11,841 bases of DNA from Firmicutes bacterium UBA1764 (GTDB taxonomy: Bacteria; Bacillota; Clostridia; Peptostreptococcales; Anaerovoracaceae). The stretch is taken from positions 1 to 11,841 of the forward strand of contig DCHA01000026.1 of assembly GCA_002315535.1 (NCBI GenBank), given 5' to 3'. A model generated the notes under the pieces. It was not told where the DNA came from and made no database searches. It was given only the letters and a program-made list of their open reading frames with translations. Of the stretch, positions 1-5,814 are shown in pieces (the stretch's first letter is position 1; the number at the start of each line of letters is the position of its first letter). Made by a program: the position numbers and the translations under genes.

Positions 1-548
1 ACTTCTGTTAATAATGTTGCTTTCGCATTTTGCCAGCCCCATGAACTTGAATATCCAGTAAAGCCTGCACCTGCCATTGATGTTCCTGTTGTAGAAAGTG
101 CTGTACTTGGAAGAATACTTCTCGTAAGCAAATGGCTTGATAAAACAGTCGCAAGATTAGTGGCTACTGTATCGCAAGTTGCCCTAATATCGCTATTCCA
201 ATATCCTTGTGGCGTACCACTTGCGTGCCATGCAGCACTTAATAATGTTGTTTTTGGTATTAAGCTGATATGGTGCGTAGACATTGATGTAGCACCCTTT
301 TGCCATTCAGTATCAAATCCTGCGATTATCCAAGTTGCGTTATATGTTCCGTCTTGAATTACGATTTCATCGCCTAAATAAAGGTCTGTGAACTTGCCTG
401 TGCTTACCTCATGTGTTGAGAGGAAAGAATTGATGTTTGAAGCATTTACTGTTCCAAGTGCTTTACCTCGATAAATACCGTTGTGATTCAGACCGTCATA
501 ATATTCTGTATCTCTACCAAATGATACTACATTCCCTATTATACTCAT
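1..548 (-). CDS. Fibre-associated protein, DUF6273-like, 5' part only (runs off window)
   Basis: This frame is open from an ATG at 548 to the window edge with no stop, giving 182 complete codons (N-terminus MSIIGNVVSFGRDTEYY). The ATG overlaps the stop of the upstream fibre gene as ATGA. A GGAGGT ribosome binding site sits about 6 nt upstream, inside the end of that gene, so translation is probably coupled. Visible features are a segment reading L-G-D-E-I-V-I-Q-D-G-T-Y, a W-x-I-A-G-F-D-T-E motif, and a later stretch of the type G-Y-W-x-S-D-I-R followed by L-L-T-R-S-I-L-P-S. These resemble DUF6273-like modules at the ends of Clostridial phage and surface proteins; this is recalled similarity, not a search result. 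I infer a fibre or receptor-binding accessory protein. The C-terminus is missing, so length and fold stay open. No signal peptide or membrane segment is seen. Confidence 0.7.
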   Translation of the reverse strand, partial: MSIIGNVVSFGRDTEYYDGLNHNGIYRGKALGTVNASNINSFLSTHEVSTGKFTDLYLGDEIVIQDGTYNATWIIAGFDTEWQKGATSMSTHHISLIPKTTLLSAAWHASGTPQGYWNSDIRATCDTVATNLATVLSSHLLTRSILPSTALSTTGTSMAGAGFTGYSSSWGWQNAKATLLTE

Positions 549-2755
549 GCTATTACCTCCGTTACTGAAACTTGTACCCCAATAAGTGCTGTTGAAGGCT
601 TCTCGCCAATAGCATAGCAAGTAAGCGTTCCTGCGTTGTTCTCAATGTACAGTGCGTTGCACCCATCGTTGATGAGTTGTGCTATTACAGAAGAACTTGG
701 CTGTATATCAACTTTGCTGTTGCTTGTTACAGTCGCACCTGTAATAGATACTGTCTGTGAGTATGGAGATGCACTTCCAGTCCATGTTGCTGATAGGTCT
801 ATCGTGCCGAGGTCTGGCTTGTTTGCTTTGCCGTTCCATACACTCGAATTTGCTATATCACTGTCAGGGATACCGCTTGCTGGCTTAGTATACTTTGCAT
901 TAAGTGCCGCATTAAGATTAACATTATCAGATGGGCTTCCTGCGATATTAATAAAGCTAACAACTTTCTGAGTATTTACAATATATTTCCAAACAGTACC
1001 ATCGTAAATATAGAAATCGTTAATCGAGATATCGTTTGTTTCTACTGTAGTTGAAGCAACTCCTGTTGTATATGTTGATCCGTCTGGCTTGTAGTTAGTA
1101 GCAGGGCTTGTTGCAACGTTTGTAATAATGAAATAATCCCCGGCCTTATAACTATAAGGAGAAGAAGGCGGGTTGGTTGTTGCGAGTCCTGTTTCAGCGT
1201 TCCACCCAGATAGGAAACGCCCGAGAGATTCTAGATTTTCGATTCTATCTTCCAATCCTTCGTCTATCACGTCTTGATCTTGGAATGTTCTATAAGCTTC
1301 TAAAGACTGGTGCTGCTGTATAGCTGAATCTGCAAGATCGAGCGACGCATTAACAGTAGCTGATAGATCGCTTTCTGTTATACCTCCTTGAGGGAGATTA
1401 TATTTTGCGTCCCAGCTTGATTTATCATAATCTGTTACAACTCTGTGAGTTGCGTCATCACTCAGGTCTGAAAGGTTTGTTGGAACAGTGATATTTACAG
1501 TCTTATTTGTAATAGCCTGCTCTACGCTGTTTATCTGGATATGATCTATCTTCCCTCCATTCGCCTCAACATATGCTGGAATACCTCCGGCCACCGATAC
1601 GGCTGAAGTAGGATCGTAAACAGAAGCAAGCATATCGCCTGCCCCTGATCCGTTAAGTCCATACTTGCAAGCTATATAAGAATATGTTCCATTGTTCCAA
1701 GTAAAACGTTCCCAAAGGAAATTGCCAGCAGCAACGATTGGAATTGTTGACTGCCAAGAAGTAGGAAGTGTTGACTCAGATCCGCTTGTTCCGTATTCTG
1801 TCACAGTAATTGAAGCTGCAGCACCCGTTGCTCCTGTTTGACCTTGCTCTCCTTGAGCTCCTTGAGATCCTCTGATAGACGGAGTTGTGTAAGACGTTCC
1901 GTTAGTAAAGTTAAGAGTAAGTGTGTAGTCTGCATTTAAAACTGCACTCGCAATTCCATTCCCGTCATCGCCGTCTGATCCGTTAGTTACCGTAAACGTT
2001 GTTGTTGTTGAATCATCAAACGTAATCGTATATGTATCAACAAGTCCTGCAGTGCTCGTTTTGGTGATCGATGCAATGCCATTTCCGTCTTGTCCGTCTT
2101 GCCCATCTTGCCCATCTTGTCCATCTTGTCCGTCTTGCCCATCTTGTCCGTCTGCACCGTCAGATCCGTCATTTCCGTTTGTTACAGTGAAAGTTGTAGT
2201 ATTTCCGTTTGTATATGTTATGGTGTAGGTATCGACTTTTCCGGATGCTCCGGTCTTTGAAATGCTCAAGATCCCGTTTCCGGTATCGCCTGTGTCACCC
2301 TTGTCACCCTTTTCTCCATCAAATTCGCCTGCGTCTGCTCTTTCTTCTACAGATTCTGCCGTTTCTACAGCCTCTTCGCATAAAGCGATAATTTCTTCAT
2401 ACTGAGAAGCCGTTGGATCTGGAATATTTGAGCCCTGGCTGCATCCTTCAGAGATCCTGATTGGTACAGTCCAAACTGTAGGCTTTTTATTAGTTACTTC
2501 GCCTATGGTTTTAGTTCCATAGACTCCTATCTGAAAGTATCCGCCAGGCGATAAAACTGCAAAAGGAATCATGGCCTTGTTATTCAGAATTGATACTTCT
2601 GCAACAACAGCGTCATTTTTAAATTCTGCAGTCCTTCCCCATCCACTCCAATCGCTTGAGAATGTAAACTCAGCCTCATAGATACCAGATGATCCGCTAA
2701 CTGCAATTTCATATTCAGTTATCTCTATTGCCTGGCTATTAACTTGTAGTTTCAT
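545..2755 (-). CDS. Phage fibre protein with collagen-like Gly-X-Y repeats
   Basis: A 736-aa virion fibre candidate. Residues 1-100 look like a beta-rich anchoring domain (F-T-F-S-S-D-W-S-G-W). Residues 115-145 are acidic and probably helical. Collagen-like Gly-X-Y tracts follow at about 146-160, 196-225 and 296-312. The middle tract holds seven DGQ triplets encoded by perfect-phase 9-bp DNA repeats. Between the tracts a module of the form GIxSI(T/S)KT...VDTYTIT...TTTFTVTNG occurs twice (about 160-195 and 226-260). Residues 460-515 look like a helical trimer stalk. Residues 516-595 (W-N-A-E-T-G...Y-K-A-G-D-Y) and the C-terminal part from 650 resemble modules common in Clostridial phage fibres. 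The ATG at 2755 has AGAGGTGA upstream, 10 nt after the preceding gene. Its place next to the capsid gene leaves open whether it decorates the head or belongs to the tail. Host-receptor binding is inferred. Confidence 0.85.
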   Translation of the reverse strand: MKLQVNSQAIEITEYEIAVSGSSGIYEAEFTFSSDWSGWGRTAEFKNDAVVAEVSILNNKAMIPFAVLSPGGYFQIGVYGTKTIGEVTNKKPTVWTVPIRISEGCSQGSNIPDPTASQYEEIIALCEEAVETAESVEERADAGEFDGEKGDKGDTGDTGNGILSISKTGASGKVDTYTITYTNGNTTTFTVTNGNDGSDGADGQDGQDGQDGQDGQDGQDGQDGNGIASITKTSTAGLVDTYTITFDDSTTTTFTVTNGSDGDDGNGIASAVLNADYTLTLNFTNGTSYTTPSIRGSQGAQGEQGQTGATGAAASITVTEYGTSGSESTLPTSWQSTIPIVAAGNFLWERFTWNNGTYSYIACKYGLNGSGAGDMLASVYDPTSAVSVAGGIPAYVEANGGKIDHIQINSVEQAITNKTVNITVPTNLSDLSDDATHRVVTDYDKSSWDAKYNLPQGGITESDLSATVNASLDLADSAIQQHQSLEAYRTFQDQDVIDEGLEDRIENLESLGRFLSGWNAETGLATTNPPSSPYSYKAGDYFIITNVATSPATNYKPDGSTYTTGVASTTVETNDISINDFYIYDGTVWKYIVNTQKVVSFINIAGSPSDNVNLNAALNAKYTKPASGIPDSDIANSSVWNGKANKPDLGTIDLSATWTGSASPYSQTVSITGATVTSNSKVDIQPSSSVIAQLINDGCNALYIENNAGTLTCYAIGEKPSTALIGVQVSVTEVIA
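2091..2153 (-). repeat. Seven tandem 9-bp repeats encoding (Asp-Gly-Gln)7
   Basis: Seven consecutive 9-bp units of plus-strand form TG[TC]CC[AG]TCT fill this stretch. They encode the DGQ triplets of the collagen-like segment. Units differ only at third codon positions. The unit is a multiple of three, so gain or loss of copies by slippage would change fibre length without breaking the frame. Confidence 0.95.
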
Positions 2756-2765
2756 ATTTCACCTC

Positions 2766-3161
2766 TTAGAGATTAAGAAGCTTAGCTTTTCTATCCCATT
2801 CTGATGTTTCATATTCAATTAGGTCTGCTGTTTCTGCGTCCTGGACCATCGAGCGTTCAAGGACCATTGCGTATTTTTTAGGAAGCATTACCGGAACGCC
2901 ACGCTGGATTTGAACTCTCTGACCATTGATTGCGATAAAAACATCGTCCTTATATTTATTCTTATCTTTGAAAAGCTGAACAGGAACAAGCTCTTCAAGT
3001 GACGGATCGTTTGCCGGAATAGGATTAGGCGCATCATGTTTCTTGCTTTTAAGCTCCTCGTTTTCCTTCTTAAGGCTTTCAAGCTCATCCTTCATTCCCG
3101 ACATCATTTGTGCAAGATCTTCTAAGCTTATCTTCTTTTCTTCATTAGTTTTAACTGCCAT
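2766..3161 (-). CDS. Small unidentified head-module protein, N-terminal coiled coil
   Basis: A 131-aa protein. I chose the ATG at 3161 (MAVKTNEEKK) over one 10 codons upstream because AAGGAGGA lies 6-7 nt before it, and the longer form would start inside a hairpin region. Residues 10-43 are a charged heptad-like helix (L-A-Q-M-M...L-K-K-E-N-E-E-L-K), probably a coiled coil. A Pro-rich linker follows (46-58). The C-terminal half is compact, with F-I-A-I-N-G-Q-R-V-Q-I-Q-R-G-V-P-V-M-L-P and then Q-D-A-E-T-A-D-L-I-E-Y-E. I recall similar small proteins after N4-gp56-type capsid genes in Clostridial phages but cannot name a function. Position between capsid and fibre fits a head-completion, decoration or fibre-attachment role; this is inference. 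It is cytoplasmic or virion-associated, with no signal peptide. Confidence 0.8.
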   Translation of the reverse strand: MAVKTNEEKKISLEDLAQMMSGMKDELESLKKENEELKSKKHDAPNPIPANDPSLEELVPVQLFKDKNKYKDDVFIAINGQRVQIQRGVPVMLPKKYAMVLERSMVQDAETADLIEYETSEWDRKAKLLNL

Positions 3162-3180
3162 TTTGTCCTCCTTATTAATT

Positions 3181-3207
3181 GAGCCACCCACATTATGCGA
3201 GTGGCTC
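3181..3207 (-). promoter_or_regulatory. Intergenic hairpin after capsid gene (mRNA 3'-end or attenuation structure)
   Basis: A 7-bp perfect inverted repeat, GAGCCAC / GTGGCTC (3181-3187 and 3201-3207), encloses a 13-nt loop between the capsid stop and the next ribosome binding site. On the transcribed minus strand the stem is followed by AATTAATAAGG, not a U tract, so it is not a standard terminator. It could stabilise the 3' end of capsid mRNA or adjust expression of the next gene; both are inferences. Confidence 0.55.
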
Positions 3208-3230
3208 TAAAAAATATTTAATTACCACAA

Positions 3231-4478
3231 TTAATTAGCACCTGACTCAAATGTAGATGTTGTTTCGATACGGATCATGTACTGCTCTACAAGTCTTTCA
3301 GCTGTCTTAATTGCCTTCCAGCCTGCTGTGCCTCTCTGGTTGAGCGGATCTGCTGCACCGGCTGAGCCAACAGGCTTAACAATAAACTGGAGTCCGCCTC
3401 CCTGGATTTCAGTAACGCCATATGCGTTAGAAGCGATTACGAGTGTAGAGTAAACATCTCTTCCGCCACTTCCAGCTTCACCTGGGTAAATAACAGCATT
3501 ATCTGCTATTGTAAGAGCTGACTTAAGTGTGATTGCTGTAGCTGTGTTGTCGCTAACAACTCCATTCTGCCAACCATTTGTAGCGTCATAGAACTGTACT
3601 TTTCTGCCCTTAAGAGCATGCTCCGCAACTCCTGCAGTAGAACCATCAAAGTCTACTGTAGCACTTGCACTAACTGCACCGTTTACTGCAAGGTTTCTGC
3701 TATCGCTTGCGAGATCTTCTGCGTGGAATACCTTAGCTTCTGTTGTTTCTACAAAGCGAACACCAGCGATCTTTCCGATTTCGCCAGAGTAAAGCTCTGT
3801 TGTATCCTTGTAGGTATGTGGTGATTTCCAGTCGGAATCGTTTGTAAGATCGTATGTGCAGTCTGGGTGAATAATTGCAACAAATTCAGATCCATCAACA
3901 GGTTCTGCGTTCATAACCTTGAGGAATCTTGCAGCTCTCTTAATAGCGTCTACGCTGAGGTAGTGGTTATTAGCTGCTGTTGCGTCTCCGCCAACAAGAG
4001 CAGATCTGTCATTAACTGCAGCGTTTGCGTACTGTACATTTGTACCACCGTTAAGAACTTCTCTTGTGATAGTATCAAGTGTTCTGCCAGCCTGTGATCC
4101 AAGAAGCTTAGTTGCCTGAGTAAGGTTATTATCAATAGCTGTGAGAAGGATAACATCTGAAAGCTCAATGTAGTCACCGTACTGGTCTACTGTAGCTGTG
4201 ATAGTTGTAACCTTCATCTTGCGGCCTGATGGTGTAACACCTTCTGTAATTGGAGTAAGAGCCTTAGGAAGTGAATCATACTTTCTGAACTCGACTGTCT
4301 TTCCGCCATTCTTTGGAATAGGCTGTTTCTGACCGAACTGATCATGAACAAGCTTAGGCTCTGCCATGTCAATAAGATAGTCAGAATAGTATGTTTTCAT
4401 TTCTGCACTAAGGTCTGCATCGGTTGTCTTGTTTGTGTTATCAAACATATTGAGAATTGCGTATTTAAGTAATTCCAT
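3231..4478 (-). CDS. Major capsid protein, N4-gp56 family type
   Basis: A 415-aa protein assigned to the N4-gp56-type major capsid family by recalled motifs: E-P-K-L-V-H-D-Q-F-G-Q (40-50), G-G-K-T-V-E-F-R-K-Y (58-67), L-T-P-I-T-E-G-V-T-P (74-83), V-D-Q-Y-G-D-Y-I-E-L-S-D (97-108) and R-T-L-D-T-I-T-R-E-V-L-N-G (132-144). It forms the icosahedral shell. The frame is open upstream to 4577, but I chose the ATG at 4478 because GGAAAGGA precedes it and the longer form would overlap the scaffold gene. Residues 251-338 look like an extra Gly/Ala/Thr-rich beta domain before the family-like C-terminus (G-G-R-D-V-Y-S-T-L-V). The N-terminus MELLKYAILNMFD shares A-I-L-x-M-F-D with the scaffold, a possible protease site. 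It lies 22 nt after scaffold. Family call confident; cleavage is inference. Confidence 0.93.
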   Translation of the reverse strand: MELLKYAILNMFDNTNKTTDADLSAEMKTYYSDYLIDMAEPKLVHDQFGQKQPIPKNGGKTVEFRKYDSLPKALTPITEGVTPSGRKMKVTTITATVDQYGDYIELSDVILLTAIDNNLTQATKLLGSQAGRTLDTITREVLNGGTNVQYANAAVNDRSALVGGDATAANNHYLSVDAIKRAARFLKVMNAEPVDGSEFVAIIHPDCTYDLTNDSDWKSPHTYKDTTELYSGEIGKIAGVRFVETTEAKVFHAEDLASDSRNLAVNGAVSASATVDFDGSTAGVAEHALKGRKVQFYDATNGWQNGVVSDNTATAITLKSALTIADNAVIYPGEAGSGGRDVYSTLVIASNAYGVTEIQGGGLQFIVKPVGSAGAADPLNQRGTAGWKAIKTAERLVEQYMIRIETTSTFESGAN

Positions 4479-4500
4479 TTTTAAAGTCCTTTCCGAGGAG

Positions 4501-5385
4501 TTAAAATTCAATATATTCTCCTCTTGCTGCTCGTCTTGCAATCTCTTCCCTGTCTTTAGGTGTGAGCTTGCTGACATCGTTTTTTATTGTGAAAGCACTT
4601 CCAAGATTTGTACCATTCTCAGTAGGTCTATTTCCTTTAGCACGGATTTTTTCTGTTACAGCCTTTTCTGTAGACTGTTTTGTAGCTTCTACTGCATTTT
4701 GCATTAAGCTGTCAAAATGAGCTACTTTAAAAGCGTGGTCCATTGGAACGCCAGCTTTAAGCATTCCGATAAAGTCAGGATTTTTAACCTCATCTTCAAG
4801 GTTAAAGTCAGGAAAACTTCCCTTTAAGGCTTCCGCTTCTCTCATCCACTCTTGGATTTGAGCGTCTGCCTTTTGCTGATTTTCTGCCTGAGCTTTTGCT
4901 GCACGCATAACTTTATTTTCCGATTCAAGCTTTGTGAACTGCTTATACTGCTCAACAGTCATTCCGTGTTCTTCAGCTTGAGAAGCAAGAAACTCTGAAT
5001 CAGAATCAATTGCTTTCATAATTGCGTCAACATCGCCATCCGCAATTCCGTACTTAAGTCCAAGTGCATCAACAAGAGGGCTGTAAGAGTCTATCTTCTT
5101 TTGAAGCTCTTTTGTTTCCTTAAATCTCTTGTTAATGATTTCTTGTGTGGCTTTGGTATAGTCATCCTTATACTCGCCTGAGATTAGCTCCTTAAATGTT
5201 TTCTTGGGGCTTTCTTCTTTTGCTTCCTCCTGGGTGGCAGGAGATTCCGGCTGTTTGCCGTATATTGTTTCACCTGTTTGTGGCTGGGTGTTGCCACTAT
5301 TTGTATCGCCCATTACACCGCCTGGTGCAGAGCCTCCATCTCCATCAAACATAGACAGGATTGCTCTTGTAAGTTTGGTTATCAT
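4501..5385 (-). CDS. Capsid scaffolding protein
   Basis: A 294-aa charged, Glu/Lys-rich, mostly helical protein directly before the capsid gene, the usual place for a phage scaffold. After a flexible Gly/Pro/Gln-rich stretch (15-60) come long predicted helices (about 85-100 and 130-190; E-S-E-N-K-V-M-R-A-A-K-A-Q-A-E). A compact segment F-P-D-F-N-L-E-D-E-V-K-N-P-D-F-I-G-M-L-K-A-G-V (191-213) is followed by a basic C-terminal tail (K-D-R-E-E-I-A-R-R-A-A-R-G-E-Y), a common scaffold trait for binding the shell. The ATG at 5385 has TAGGAGGA five nt upstream. The N-terminus MITKLTRAILSMFDGDGG carries the A-I-L-x-M-F-D motif shared with the capsid protein. It probably guides procapsid assembly and is then cleaved or expelled. 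The role rests on position and composition; no catalytic motif is seen, so it is not itself a protease. Confidence 0.82.
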   Translation of the reverse strand: MITKLTRAILSMFDGDGGSAPGGVMGDTNSGNTQPQTGETIYGKQPESPATQEEAKEESPKKTFKELISGEYKDDYTKATQEIINKRFKETKELQKKIDSYSPLVDALGLKYGIADGDVDAIMKAIDSDSEFLASQAEEHGMTVEQYKQFTKLESENKVMRAAKAQAENQQKADAQIQEWMREAEALKGSFPDFNLEDEVKNPDFIGMLKAGVPMDHAFKVAHFDSLMQNAVEATKQSTEKAVTEKIRAKGNRPTENGTNLGSAFTIKNDVSKLTPKDREEIARRAARGEYIEF

Positions 5386-5477
5386 GTGTTCCTCCTATCG
5401 CAGGATTTCGCTCCTGTGTAGCGGTCCTTCCCCAACCCTGCCAGGGGCTTTCGCCGCCGTGCAAGGTAGGAGGACAC
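5386..5477 (-). promoter_or_regulatory. Structured leader that can mask the scaffold ribosome binding site
   Basis: The scaffold Shine-Dalgarno segment on the mRNA, UAGGAGGAACAC (5397-5386), can pair with GUGUCCUCCUA (5477-5467): 11 bp with one bulged A. The roughly 70 nt between the arms is GC-rich and can fold further. It contains the hairpin CAGGA-GCGAAA-UCCUG (5416-5401), a GGC-GAAA-GCC tetraloop hairpin (5455-5446) and a possible GCGG/CCGC closing helix (5457-5454 with 5424-5421). It matches no RNA family I recognise. A role as translational switch or brake on the scaffold is inference; the pairing itself is read from the sequence. Confidence 0.6.
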
Positions 5478-5490
5478 TTTCTTAATACCA

Positions 5491-5814
5491 CTAATCAGGG
5501 AATATTTCGCCCCCAATAATAGGCATAATTTTAATATTTTTTGGATTTGTTGCTTCAAGCAGCTTGAAAATCTCTACTGCATAGGTATAAATGCTGTTAG
5601 CTTCTATTCCTCCGGAAAACCGTATGGTGCATCTTCCGGAGCGTTCACTAAAGCCTTCGCACTCGCCAACATTTATCTTTCCTATCGTGACCGCAGCATT
5701 GTAAAGGCCGCATAGTGCTGAAGAGATCGCACCACATATAATTGGATCGTCTGCATGTTCTCTTGCAGCAACTATGTAGTATCCTTTACTTTTGGAGATA
5801 TAAATGGTTGTCAT
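5491..5814 (-). CDS. Prp-like cysteine protease, candidate prohead protease
   Basis: A 107-aa protein resembling the Prp (YsxB-like) family, the small cysteine proteases that trim the N-terminus of ribosomal protein L27 in Firmicutes. The His-Cys signature is visible: E-H-A-D-D-P-I-I-C-G-A-I-S-S-A-L, with H20 and C27 as likely catalytic residues, matching the family pattern GHA...D-I-V-C-A-A-V-S. Two departures stand out: the Gly before His is Glu19, and the His-Cys spacing is about five residues shorter than I recall for host Prp. Length fits the family (about 105-115 aa). The ATG overlaps the portal stop as ATGA and lacks a clear Shine-Dalgarno, so expression probably depends on coupling to portal translation. 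Its place between portal and scaffold is the usual slot for a capsid maturation protease, and host Prp does this job for phage 80alpha. I infer it cleaves scaffold and capsid N-termini. A host L27-type substrate cannot be excluded. Confidence 0.72.
   Translation of the reverse strand: MTTIYISKSKGYYIVAAREHADDPIICGAISSALCGLYNAAVTIGKINVGECEGFSERSGRCTIRFSGGIEANSIYTYAVEIFKLLEATNPKNIKIMPIIGGEIFPD

Noticed and set aside
2085..2160. Short regular repeats as a CRISPR array
   Set aside because: Units are 9 bp, contiguous without spacers, and in frame with a collagen-like protein.
1987..2172. Minus-strand 61-aa frame
   Set aside because: It is the +1 shadow of the collagen-like repeat (Lys/Met/Asp-rich by repeat periodicity) and has no ribosome binding site of its own.
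3181..3207. Hairpin as a Rho-independent terminator
   Set aside because: No U run follows the stem on either strand, and the operon clearly continues.
5386..5490. Leader as a known ribozyme or riboswitch (hammerhead, twister, HDV-like, SRP)
   Set aside because: I looked for the conserved cores I know and found none. Only the pairing potential is supported.
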